Assembly (NCBI GenBank): GCA_025094145.1
Contig: JALLLS010000103.1
Coordinates: forward strand, 1 to 64,000
DNA: 64,000 nucleotides
DNA from: Spinellus fusiger
Lineage: Eukaryota > Mucoromycota > Mucoromycetes > Mucorales > Phycomycetaceae
Direction of reading: 5' to 3'
This document shows, piece by piece, positions 1 through 10,553 of this stretch. The notes under the pieces are model-generated. The model was not told where the DNA came from. It did no database searches and worked only from the letters and a program-made list of their open reading frames with translations. The number at the start of each line of letters is the position of its first letter. The first letter of the stretch is position 1. The translations under genes were made by a program, and so were the position numbers.

Positions 1-317
1 ATATTTCTCCTGTTCTATTGTTGTTATTGTGCTGTCTTGTATTTGATACAGCCTTTATGTTTTAATATTTTATCTTTCAATAAAAAGCTGTGTTGCTTTT
101 AAAGACTCGATTTTAGGTACATAGAGTAGCCTTCCATAAACTTTTATAGCACGTGTACATTATTTTTACAAATAGTATATTAAATGACTCTATCTGTTAG
201 CTAATTATACAATGTACAATGTACACTGTACATAGTGTTTGTTTTGCTAAAAATAGATTACTTATTGATCAGAAAAACAATTCATAAAAGCGAATGCTTA
301 CAACAGACCAATAGGTA
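1..317. other. AT-rich flank, no gene recognised
   Basis: Nothing coding is supported here. An AATAAA-like motif near 79 could be the 3' end of a gene lying to the left, but no reading frame leads into it. Confidence 0.5.
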
Positions 318-1855
318 CACTCTTTCCGGGAAGTAAATTCGCCCAATGGCGAGAACAAAATTCGTGTTGTAGGAAATGTAAATTCGTCATGACTGACAAA
401 TTAGATGTCCTGTTGCCAAGAATATTTTTAGCACATCAAGTCTTGGAATCTTTGGATATGTAAGAGCACACTAAAATGCTCGTCTTCATTTTGCTTCTTT
501 TTTTTCCACAATTACACCAGAAATCATAGATAATAAACATTCAATTCTTATTTGAAAACGGGAAAGGTTCTGTCGTCGACGAATATGGCTGACCTGAACC
601 AATGGATTATATTGTTGATAGGAAGCAATTTCGCCTTGAAACATTGAGCTCTCATACACAATATTTAGCACAATTGCCTCTGGAGAGCGAGAATGAAGTA
701 GAGGCAATGCAGATGGAAAGGGAGGCAAAGGCTAGTAATGACGTCGTTATGAGAGAAACATCAATGAAGCGAAATTATACACGCTATTCTGACCAGGACA
801 AAGTGAGGTTTTTCAAGCTGCTCTTTGAGAAATGTTTGAGTGCAGCAGCAGCAGCAGCTGCGAAACAGCTTTGGATTCACGTTTGCACAACACAAAAATG
901 TTATTCTCGAATGCATTGATGAGAATCCTTCAGTTGTCCTCGACGAAGTAATGAAAAAGTTAAAACAAATACTCACAGAATTAAAAGTATCCAAAACTAC
1001 TTTGTTTGATCTTGTAAAACAACATTGCAATTTATCTCTCAAAAAAGCTCGTCTTCAGCCCATAGACCGGAATAGCGAAGAAAAGATTCAAGGGCGCTTG
1101 GATTGGGTTTGTAAGTGGGAAAAAAAATAACAGACATGGATTTTACGAGAAACTGTGTCTTTCTTGACGAATCTGCTTTCCATAGTAATTTGAAACGTAG
1201 TGTGGCATGGTCAAAGAGAAAGGCACACCAGCCGTGGTCACAGTTCCCAAAACACGTGCAACAACAACAACCATTTTGGGCGCGATTTCTGCTGAAGGCC
1301 TAATCAAATGCAGCCTTAGACTTCCTCAGTCTCCATCTAATAAAAAGAGAAAACAGGGAAATGGTGTTGGGCATATGAGCAAAGGAACGGCTACTGGACA
1401 TTATGTCAGCTTTCTGAAGGCCACAATGGATGAAATGGATCAGCATCCACACATGAAAGGTCACTACCTCGTGATGGATAACGCTCCTATCCATATATCA
1501 GAGTACATAGCCAAATACGTAGAATCTCGCGGTTACCGCTGCGCTTACTTGCCTTTTTATTCTCCTGAACTCAATCCAATCGAGCAATTTTGGTCAGTGG
1601 TCAAAAGTAAAGTGAAACGCAACAAGTTTCTTGAGAAGGAAACTTGAATGACTCGAATCAGTGTAGCTTCTAATAGCGTGAGGCTAAGCGACTTTAAAGG
1701 AATTGTTAGACATTCTCACAAATACTTGGACAAGTGTCGTAATTGCCAACCGCTCTGAAGGCGGGAAGTCACTGAAATTAAAAAAAAAAAGAAAAGGCGT
1801 TGCAAAATTGACCAGCCATTTTGGCAGTGAGCGTTGCAAAGAAGAAAAAGAAAAA
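318..1855 (+). repeat. left arm of the 1.54-kb inverted repeat
   Basis: This arm matches 3606-5143 in reverse complement. The match stops after the GAAGAAAAAGAAAA tract at about 1855, where left and right sequences diverge completely. Near this inner boundary the sequence read outward (TCTTTGC...GCCAAAATGGC) weakly resembles the outer terminal repeat (TCTTTCC...GCCCAATGGC), so each arm may be a full mariner copy with a decayed inner end. Confidence 0.85.
602..1758 (+). pseudogene. mariner/IS630-like DDE transposase, broken (left copy)
   Basis: Pieces of one transposase appear in three frames. An N-terminal helix-turn-helix (YSDQDKVRFF, AAAAAAKQL) is at 770-880, a linker (ENPSVVLDEV, LDWVCKWEK) at 840-1130, and the catalytic core at 1115-1647. 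The core has FLDESAF (first Asp), LVMDNAPIH (second Asp) and SPELNPIEQFW (Glu), a DDE triad. Breaks: a deletion/frameshift near 880-900, a shift in the A-run near 1120, another near 1220, and an in-frame TGA at about 1645 just before a C-terminal tail that ends at 1758. Full-length relatives that I know from Mucoromycota have the same motif order in one frame. This copy cannot make an active enzyme without splicing or frameshifting. Confidence 0.85.
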
Positions 1856-1900
1856 TCAATCGAATTCTACTTTTGGCTTTTCTTTTTTATTGGTTTCAAC

Positions 1901-3555
1901 TCAAAGGTCATTGTACAATATTTGTAAACGTTGAAGTACATCTTTTTTAATTCTTTGATTGGCTAATGAAACTGCTGTGCTGGCTTCGATTTCAATTGTT
2001 GAAAAATTGACTTTTGTTGCAACAGTTACTTGAGACAAGGCTTGACTTTCTTTTAAGGTATATTTCAACTCTTCAACAAACTTTTTCAAAGTTAACTATA
2101 ATTGTGATATCATTATGTCATATCCCTTTGTGTCGCTAAACGCATTAAAAGATTCAATGGCAGATTCAAAGCTGGCAGGAGTTCCTTTGAGAAATGAGAG
2201 TCCCAAGACTTGTAAAAATCGAGATGATAGTTTTCCCACTGAATTAGCCGCAGAGCCGTATCTTTGATTGTGAGGCAATTCACAAACAGTGAAAACAGAG
2301 CATGGCATTAAGAGATCAGAATCAAATTCTACATGGGAGGCTCTTGTCATGGCGAAAGTTGATGGATGATTGAATCCTGAAATCAGTTGGCGCACTGATG
2401 TGACTGATTGGGCTGGCGAATAGGATATTGTCTTGTGTTTCATTATTGCAATAAACTCCTCCATGCGTCTTTGGCAGAACAGGATGCGAGTAGAATTGGG
2501 GTGAATGCTGTGAACAGAGCATGACGATGTGGGGCCAATATCAACAGCCGAGGATGAGTCACTCTGCAATCGATAAAGATCCATAAACAAAGGTTGATGG
2601 TGATGCCAGTGTCTTAAAGTTTGTCTCCCTGTGAATATCTGTAGCCTTGTCACGACAATAAGCTTCCACTGCAATTGCAAATACCATTTTTTGTCGATGA
2701 TGATAGCACCTGTATGCAACTTCGCAACAACGTGTAAGAGTGATGGTGAAATACGAAAATCGTAATTGAGGTGTGCCAGAAAATCTGTGCTTGGTTCAGC
2801 ATATGGACCATTTTTTGTTAGAAGATTTGGAATGAATGATGAGCGCACAATCTGGTTGACTACTTACATCATATTGACTTGTTTTCCTGGAACGTCTGTT
2901 GGCTGAATGGGGGTATCTCCTTCATGAAATTGGATGGTTCAATCCAGATGTGGTATCGTCGCATCTGCTGTAATAGGTAGTTTATCGCACATTTGAATAA
3001 TGTCGCTTTAGTGAAAGAAACCATGCACCTGAATTTCATGTTTCGTGTTCTTTGCTGAGAGATAAAGAGCTACCGGCTCACAGTCCAAGGATACAGCCGT
3101 GTGATATGCTTTTTTTGCTTCATTGGTTTTCAAAACGTGCAGGCTGCCTTGTTCCATTGTAAATGAATCGCGTTTCCGACTTTTTGAAGGTTCAGCATTG
3201 ATTTCGTTGTTGTCCTGAAGCATGGGTGCCAAACTACCTTGATGCTCCTTCGCAACACGAGACTTCAATCTCTCGAAACTTTCAAACTGTTTCAGACAGT
3301 CAGTAAGCGGTCAATAAAAGCGGTCGTTCTTCTTGGGCACTGCGATTGTAACTATAAAAGTGTGTATTAGTGTTTTTATTACTTGCCAATGTTCAAATGA
3401 TTTTCCTTACCATCTTCTTTTAAAGTGATACAGGCTTCAATAGCATGTTTTCGCCACCTGTGCAATCGATACGAGGAAGTACTTTTGAACGTGTCTCCAC
3501 AGAAACAAACATAAGTCTTGACTTCGTTCAAGATATCCGGATTTTTGCTTGACAT
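1901..3555 (-). pseudogene. cargo gene relic: C2H2 zinc-finger hypothetical protein
   Basis: A start at 3555 opens a frame with a C2H2-like finger (C-x-C, then LHRWRKH) and a donor at 3411/3410. After a 59-nt intron the frame continues from 3351 through AVPKKNDRFY, an in-frame TGA (3311-3313), then TDCLKQFESF down to 3008. There a shift of one base is needed to continue into an open stretch rich in plausible protein (FTKATLFKCAINYL). A further open frame runs 2848-2096, and an in-frame TAG at 2096-2098 separates it from a C-terminal piece ending at 1901. A possible AATAAA polyadenylation signal lies at about 1886-1891 on the minus strand, just inside the arm. Function is unknown. The gene neatly fills the space between the two mariner arms, so I infer it is captured cargo now decaying, with at least two nonsense codons and one or two frameshifts. 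Confidence 0.6.
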
Positions 3556-3605
3556 TGCGGTTTCTGTGACAACAAACGAAAGAAAAAAAACTGATCACCT
3601 GACGC

Positions 3606-5143
3606 CTTTTCTTTTTCTTCTTTGCAACGCTCACTGCCAAAATGGCTGGTCAATTTTGCAACGCCTTTTCTTTTTTTTTTTAATTTCAGTGACTTCCCGC
3701 CTTCAGAGCGGTTGGCAATTACGACACTTGTCCAAGTATTTGTGAGAATGTCTAACAATTCCTTTAAAGTCGCTTAGCCTCACGCTATTAGAAGCTACAC
3801 TGATTCGAGTCATTCAAGTTTCCTTCTCAAGAAACTTGTTGCGTTTCACTTTACTTTTGACCACTGACCAAAATTGCTCGATTGGATTGAGTTCAGGAGA
3901 ATAAAAAGGCAAGTAAGCGCAGCGGTAACCGCGAGATTCTACGTATTTGGCTATGTACTCTGATATATGGATAGGAGCGTTATCCATCACGAGGTAGTGA
4001 CCTTTCATGTGTGGATGCTGATCCATTTCATCCATTGTGGCCTTCAGAAAGCTGACATAATGTCCAGTAGCCGTTCCTTTGCTCATATGCCCAACACCAT
4101 TTCCCTGTTTTCTCTTTTTATTAGATGGAGACTGAGGAAGTCTAAGGCTGCATTTGATTAGGCCTTCAGCAGAAATCGCGCCCAAAATGGTTGTTGTTGT
4201 TGCACGTGTTTTGGGAACTGTGACCACGGCTGGTGTGCCTTTCTCTTTGACCATGCCACACTACGTTTCAAATTACTATGGAAAGCAGATTCGTCAAGAA
4301 AGACACAGTTTCTCGTAAAATCCATGTCTGTTATTTTTTTTCCCACTTACAAACCCAATCCAAGCGCCCTTGAATCTTTTCTTCGCTATTCCGGTCTATG
4401 GGCTGAAGACGAGCTTTTTTGAGAGATAAATTGCAATGTTGTTTTACAAGATCAAACAAAGTAGTTTTGGATACTTTTAATTCTGTGAGTATTTGTTTTA
4501 ACTTTTTCATTACTTCGTCGAGGACAACTGAAGGATTCTCATCAATGCATTCGAGAATAACATTTTTGTGTTGTGCAAACGTGAATCCAAAGCTGTTTCG
4601 CAGCTGCTGCTGCTGCTGCACTCAAACATTTCTCAAAGAGCAGCTTGAAAAACCTCACTTTGTCCTGGTCAGAATAGCGTGTATAATTTCGCTTCATTGA
4701 TGTTTCTCTCATAACGACGTCATTACTAGCCTTTGCCTCCCTTTCCATCTGCATTGCCTCTACTTCATTCTCGCTCTCCAGAGGCAATTGTGCTAAATAT
4801 TGTGTATGAGAGCTCAATGTTTCAAGGCGAAATTGCTTCCTATCAACAATATAATCCATTGGTTCAGGTCAGCCATATTCGTCGACGACAGAACCTTTCC
4901 CGTTTTCAAATAAGAATTGAATGTTTATTATCTATGATTTCTGGTGTAATTGTGGAAAAAAAAGAAGCAAAATGAAGACGAGCATTTTAGTGTGCTCTTA
5001 CATATCCAAAGATTCCAAGACTTGATGTGCTAAAAATATTCTTGGCAACAGGACATCTAATTTGTCAGTCATGACGAATTTACATTTCCTACAACACGAA
5101 TTTTGTTCTCGCCATTGGGCGAATTTACTTCCTGGAAAGATTG
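3606..5143 (-). repeat. right arm of the 1.54-kb inverted repeat
   Basis: Reverse complement of 318-1855. The four transposase fragments predicted here are identical in protein sequence to those in the left arm, including every frameshift and the terminal in-frame stop. Confidence 0.85.
3703..4859 (-). pseudogene. mariner/IS630-like DDE transposase, broken (right copy)
   Basis: This copy mirrors 602-1758 and has the same DDE motifs (FLDESAF, LVMDNAPIH, SPELNPIEQFW), the same loss near the helix-turn-helix, the same two downstream frameshifts and the same TGA before the tail. Two independent insertions would not be expected to share every lesion. The pair therefore derives from one dead copy by inverted duplication, or has been homogenised by gene conversion. 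Confidence 0.85.
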
Positions 5144-5145
5144 TA

Positions 5146-5631
5146 TATTAGCTCATTAAGGATAGGTAGATATATTTTTATTTTTGTTTTCGAATTAAGA
5201 TCTTTAATGAAGAGATATGATCTTACAGTATTTAATATTATATCAGGTTATTTCCAAGGCTGTTCTTTTGGTTAAAATAAATACACTCTTCACTAAAAAC
5301 AATAGAGAGAGCGTTACTGATATCATCTTTCTGAGAATAATAAATACTAAGACTGTTTTACATTAGAATTTATTTTATAATTAAAGATGTTTAATGGTAT
5401 TAAGATAAGTTGGATTTATCATTGGTTTTTTAATGTGCTCGTGGAGAATGTATTATTTATATTAATTTGAAGTGTGTATTTTTAGCAATATTATTACCAT
5501 CCTCCTATTTATTTATTTTTACCAAAACTTAAAAACAAATACTTTATTAGAGTATACTTGCAGTAGCAAGATGAACATAGAAACGATACTTTAAATTAAT
5601 GTCATATAAATTATTTTCTATGTATTTGAGC
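5146..5631. other. AT-rich spacer between the mariner palindrome and Fanzor element A
   Basis: Very AT-rich, with no supported gene or repeat. Confidence 0.5.
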
Positions 5632-5824
5632 TACACACCAGGAGATCTTTAGGATATAAAAGGAAATAGTCGAACTACAATTGTTTAAGAATGACCGATT
5701 TGAAAAGGAGCAAAAAAAGTGAAATATATTCATGTTAGTTCTTAAATAAAGATTATTATGTAGATTTACCTGTAAATATCTGAATCCTAGAGGAAACCAC
5801 TTTCGATGTGGCGATATATAATAT

Positions 5825-5927
5825 GAATGCATCAAAGAATATCTATGCTTCTCGAAAGAATGGAGCTGGTCGGTGGCGACCCTTTAAGACCTCTTCTGCA
5901 ACTGTATAGATATTCTTTGATACATTC
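5825..5927 (-). repeat. long inverted repeat overlapping the Fanzor 3' end (element A)
   Basis: Positions 5825-5846 and 5906-5927 are reverse complements with one mismatch in 22, separated by a 59-nt loop. One arm contains codons for the RuvC-III motif region, and the other contains the stop codon (5843-5845). The same structure recurs in element B with a 14-nt loop and is degraded in C. TnpB-family elements encode their guide (omega) RNA over the 3' end of the gene and the following flank, so this is a candidate structural part of such an RNA. That role is inference. Confidence 0.5.
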
Positions 5928-6452
5928 ACATCTCTGTTCCAAACAATTCCACAACTTTGGCAAGCGCGGATACTGTTGAAATTCACTAATACTTTGGTGA
6001 GGTTATTTGTGTTATAAGTGTGACAGATCTTGAGAACAAAAAGAAAAAGAAAACAGAGTAACTGTTAGAAGAGCTTTTCATATTGGTTGAGAGGTCAATT
6101 ATACTTACCCTTGATGTAAGGAACTCATCGACATCAACCACAAAAAGATCTCCACTCTTTTGTCTCTTTTTTCAATGATTGATATAAATTTCTCGTCAAA
6201 CCAACACAATGACCTTTAAATTTGGCAGCATCTTTTAGCTTTAATCCTGTGCCATAAGCAGCGACTGGCAGTTTGGTAGGATCATGCTCTAATCCTTTTA
6301 GGTGCCAACACCCCTTTTCAATAATAAAATAATAGTAAAAATAATTAGTTCGAGATGTATTAATGCACTCTCTATGTGTGTGTTGTATTACCCTTGCACT
6401 GGCACCTTCTTCTTGCCTTTGCTTTTGTAATGGATTCACTGGGTTTATTATA
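5843..6452 (-). pseudogene. Fanzor (eukaryotic TnpB) nuclease, C-terminal part, frameshifted (copy A)
   Basis: Three exons can be read: about 6452-6392, 6313-6109 and 6028-5843, with an 80-nt intron (6029-6108) before the last. The middle exon encodes YGTGLKLKDAAKFKGHCVG and, in a shifted frame, VVDVDEFLTSR. The last exon encodes a zinc-ribbon half (ACQSCG), the RuvC-III-like motif NRDVNVSKNI and a tail with GRHRPAPFF. This order matches the C-terminus of Fanzor/TnpB RNA-guided nucleases from my knowledge of the family. The first zinc-ribbon pair is degenerate (CHTY in place of CxxC). A one-base excess in the AAAAAAGAGAC tract near 6155 breaks the frame, and element C shares this lesion. The N-terminal and central regions of a normal protein (usually well over 400 residues) are absent, so it is a dead remnant. 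Confidence 0.65.
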
Positions 6453-7026
6453 GTAAAAAAATATACAATAGAAACTGAATAACATGTAAGACATAACAAA
6501 CATACACAAACACTCACTAGATCACAACTGTTGGTTTATATGCCAGACAAAGGCAAACAAGTTAAAAAGGATAGAAGTTATGAAGAACAACAGACAGTGT
6601 AATTAGCAGGTATTAATATCCGAACAGAAGAGAACAAAACGAAATTTCACAAGTCATTTGCTTAATCAGAACTACCAAAGTAATGCAGACTACAACAACA
6701 TTTTAGAAAGAAAAGAATTGCTTAAAGAACAGTTGCCTAGTTACCCGTTGTGATCAAATCGTGTGTTGTGTCCCTGTTCATGCACTCTCTTTGATTTCCT
6801 TAGACCAGCCTTTGTATCCAAACCTCTATTTTTCCTCAATGATAGAGACCAAACTACTACAAATTCATCTCTCTAGTGGTACTGTTGATAACCACAGTGC
6901 CCATTATTACAGATACTTGCAAACCTTTGATTTTAATCATTGTTCCATAAAAGGGCAAAGTTTGGGACCCTCGTAAAAGGAAGGATGTATCACCGCTTAA
7001 AGGCCAGACAAATCTCCTGGTGTGTA

Positions 7027-8698
7027 GAGCACTTAGAGTATCAACATAATATTTTTAGTCGTAGTGATATAATAATAAAATAACATTGGTAAATAGAGTA
7101 TCTTTGTAATCTATAATCACTGATCTCTTTCACTCCCCCCTATAAGACACTAATATTAATGTCTAGTTAATATTCATTTAACATTTAATAGTTTTTTGTT
7201 AGTTTATCTCTATAGGAATTTAAAACATCAATTGACAAATAAGTAAATATATATATGTTATAAGCTCATGACAGTGCCTTGAATTTTTAATATTTTTAGA
7301 TAATTTATACTTATTTAACTTTTTATTTATCATTTCTGGCTAATAATAAAGTGAGCTTTCGGTGTATCTATTAATATTTTCGGTGTAATAATAGCTACAA
7401 AAATAGCTCGTCAAAAAAAATTAGTGTCACAAGCATAAATGCAAAAAAAAAAGGGGGGGGGAGATTTCACTCAATTATTAATTACGGTAAGAGTGTCACC
7501 AATTCAAAATAGTAAAACCTATCATTATATCATAGGAAATGATAATAATGAATTGACTGATTGGCATTGGCCTATTAAATGTACTGTGTTTATCATTGTG
7601 AACTACTGATGAAGATAGAACTATATCTATCAGTCTTACACTTTCTTTCTTTCTTTCCTTGTTTGTAAAACATTTATACTTTATAGTCAGTCCCCTACAG
7701 CCTATCAATAGCATTTAAAATACTAGGGCAGAATAAATAAATAAACTAAGCATCTAAAAATTGCTATAGCTTGGTTACTATTTATTACAATATTTTATAA
7801 GAATTATTTCCAACGGAAGAAACACTGTATGGCTTCTATATCTTCTTTTCCTTTCTTTATATGTTTTTTTATTAATTGTACAACCTGATAAAGAAGAGTA
7901 CTATTTGCTCTATACAAATATTTTCATTCAACTTGGCCTATTCGGAATAACTAGTACTAATAAAAGGGGTAATCTGAGTACCAGTCCACATAGAATAGTT
8001 GATTTTCAACAAGTTAATGAAAATAGTATAAGGTGTGTATGGCTAGAAAAAGTGCTAAAAAAGACAAGACATTAGGTTCTCAAAAAAATAGAAAAATATA
8101 GTAGCAGTAGCAGTCAAGACGAGAAATGAAAAGATTTCAATTCATTGAATGACCCATTATGTTCAAATTATAACTATAATTCCATACTGATATATATTTA
8201 TCGATTTTCTAACTAGTATTTCAGACAATCTATATATCTATATAAAAGAGAGAGACCATCGTTTCTCTAAATTGTATAAAATAAAAATAAAATAAAAAAG
8301 GTTGGTTGACTTAACCAAAAAATCCAGTGAAGAATCATCACTGAAAAACAAGTCATAAACATGAAAATAAGAATCAACCTCTTTCTATTGATCAATGTAG
8401 CCATAAGAGATCTACCTTTATTATTTCTGATATTTCTTGCTCGTGGTCAATACCTGATTCTGTGCTCTTTTCGAATAGCTTGCTTATTTATGTATATCTT
8501 GTCTGTGTCTCTGTTCCAATGAATATTTGTTTTGAATACAAAGCTTGGTCAAACGCATAAAATGTACGAAAAAGGAAAAATAAGTATACATGTGAATTTT
8601 TAATGCCCCATCAATAGAACAAAAGAAAAATCACTTCCTATTATACATCTTCTATTATAAAAGAATAAAAAAATAGGTCATCTATAAGCTCTGTAGGC
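7027..8698. other. long AT-rich intergenic region upstream of the P450
   Basis: No gene is supported. An A8G9 homopolymer junction lies near 7445-7462. A TATA-like stretch (TCTATATAAAAGAG) near 8237-8250 lies about 450 bp before the P450 start and could be part of its promoter. The rest is featureless AT-rich DNA. Confidence 0.5.
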
Positions 8699-10553
8699 AT
8701 GATTTATACTGTTCAGTCATTGGAGAACACCTTTATATTATCCACATTACCTTACCTGAGTGGAGTATTAAGTATTATTATCTTGGGTTATCTGATAAAT
8801 ACCCGTTATGCCACAAGTCCATTGTATCCTCCCAGTGCACCCGGAAACATCCCCATTCTTGGACATTTCTTATTTTTTATCTTTCCTGTTTCTGTTCAAG
8901 AGCTCTTTTATCAATGGAGTCTCAAGATTGGACCTGTATTTACGGTCCATTTGGGTAAAAAAAATGGGTAGTCTTGAATTCTGCAGAAGCCGTAAAGGAT
9001 CTGATCGTAGACAGAGGCTCTATTTATTCTTCAAGAGACCATCCGGATGTGTTAGTAAACACTCTTATGAATGGATGTAATTTTTTATTTTATTTTATTT
9101 TATTTGCTTTAACTAACCAGTAACCATACTACGAATAGTAGAAAAAGGTGGAGGTTTTGCCTTTTTTCCTTATGGAAAGAAATGGAGAGAAATGAGACGC
9201 ATAGGTATTCTAGACATCGTCTTTACTTAAAGTCTACTAACAGCCTCTGTTTACTATTCGACTTTATTCTATCTTTATATTAGCTCACTCTGGATTGGTT
9301 TTGAAAAAGATCAATGATTATCATCCTATTTTACAGAACAGAGTGGAGACACTTTTGAGAAATCTGTTAAAGGCCTCCTCAAACCAAACTCCTATTTCGC
9401 TTGATAACCACCTCGAACATTATACTATGACTTCAATTCTGACTATTGCATATGGTGATATATGCTCGTTTGAACCAGGAGATCCCAAGCTTCATGAAGC
9501 ATATGCACTCACAGAACAAAGTGCAGCCATCTTTGGACCCATTGAACAACTGGCAGAATTCTTTTCTGTAATCAAGTACATTATGCCCAACAGGGATCAA
9601 AAGTACAAGGATCTAGGACATGCTATTGAAGTGTTCTATGGTGGTCTACTGACAAATTTCAAAAAGTTGAAAGAAGAGCCTGAGAATGTCAAAGATTGTT
9701 TTGTAAAAGAGATTCTTGGGGCGGGTATTTTGACAGATCTCCAAATTATGAATTTTATTTCTTTATTTATCGGTGCTGGTGAGTGGATCCAATCTCAAGT
9801 CGTCCTTTTATTATCTATAACATGAATGATGATAACAATAAAACTAACTAAACCAATAGGATCTGAAACTACAACCTCAACTTTAAGATGGATGTTTGCC
9901 ATTCTAGCCAACAATCCTGATATTCAAGAACGGGCTTATCAGGAAATTGTAACTAATGTTGGTACTGATGTATTACCCAGTTATGAAGATGGTAAGAAGT
10001 CATAAAATAATAAGATCAATACAATGGGCTCATTCTTGTATGGTTCCCCCCCACAGAGAGCAGACTTCCTCTAATTCAATGTATTATTCTCGAGACCTTG
10101 CGTACACGTACACCTGCTCCACTTTCCATCCCACATGCTACAAGTAAAGACGATGTTTACAAAGACTGGCTTATTCCTGAAAATACTACAGTGGTCATCA
10201 ATGTTCATGCCATCCATCTTGACCCAAAACGCTATCCTGAACCCGAAAAATTTATTCCAGAACGACACATGACGTATGTATTAAATAGTACAGAAGGTCA
10301 GAGCCATTCTATCTATAATCGACCCCATCTTGGGTTCTCCACTGGCAGAAGAGTGTGCGTTGGCATTCATCTTGCAGAACGCAGTCTTTTCATGGCCTTT
10401 ACCAGTGCGTTGGCCTGCTTTCGATTTGAACGCGAGTCAGATGTGCTTATTGATATAGATAATCCAAAGGATGTGCGATCCCTTGTATTCTCTCCAAAGC
10501 CCTACAAAATACGTCTTGTGCCAAGAGATAATGGTATCAGTCGTCTATTATGA
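8699..10553 (+). CDS. cytochrome P450, with one single-base frameshift
   Basis: Five exons: 8699-9076, 9121-9204, 9284-9778, 9860-9991 and 10057-10553, all with GT-AG introns of 44-81 nt. The protein would be about 528 residues, normal for a microsomal P450. It has a hydrophobic N-terminal anchor (residues about 13-35), a proline-rich hinge (PPSAPGNIPILGH), the I-helix oxygen-binding motif (IGAGSETTT), the K-helix ExxR (ETLR) and the heme-cysteine loop FSTGRRVCVG. These define a heme-thiolate monooxygenase anchored in the ER membrane. The substrate cannot be told. In exon 1, GGT-A8-TGG (about 8957-8968) is one A short of the frame that continues WVVLNSAEAVKDL. Exon lengths sum to 1586, exactly one short of whole codons. 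It is either a very young pseudogene or a homopolymer error. All other motifs and splice sites are intact. Confidence 0.9.

Larger units (their letters stand above)
318..5143. mobile_element. palindromic mariner-like composite element enclosing a cargo gene
   Basis: The first and last 1538 bases are reverse complements: paired positions sum to 5461 throughout, with no indel seen. I noticed two outer mismatches (320/5141 and 328/5133). The outer ends read CA(C/A)TCTTTCC(G/A)GGAAG inward, and each is flanked by TA (316-317 and 5144-5145), the target duplication expected of Tc1/mariner elements. Both arms carry the same defective transposase pointing inward. The central 1.75 kb (1856-3605) holds a minus-strand zinc-finger gene relic with its own possible polyadenylation signal. 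The whole unit could therefore move as one transposon between the outer ends, or be a head-to-head double insertion later homogenised. Near-identity of the arms implies recent formation or gene conversion. Confidence 0.85.
5634..7024 (-). mobile_element. Fanzor element A (TA-flanked, Tc1/mariner-type ends)
   Basis: The element is bounded by TA at 5632-5633 and 7025-7026. Its left end (type 1) reads CACACCAGGAGATC then GATATAAAAGGAAATA. Its right end, read inward, is CACACCAGGAGATT then TCTGGCCTTTAAGCGG (type 2). It carries a minus-strand Fanzor/TnpB-like C-terminal region. The stretch 6500-7024 is collinear with parts of elements B (about 21430-21650) and C (about 40865-41170), but A lacks the roughly 570-bp Tc1-type leader present in C and D. 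A is thus a shortened copy. Relatives are elements B, C and D in this window. Confidence 0.75.

Noticed and set aside
5611..5835. Frame MHSYYISPHRKWFP conserved in Fanzor elements A and B
   Set aside because: Element C carries a 5-bp insertion that destroys the frame while the surrounding DNA stays conserved, so conservation looks like nucleotide-level (RNA or terminal-end) rather than protein-level.
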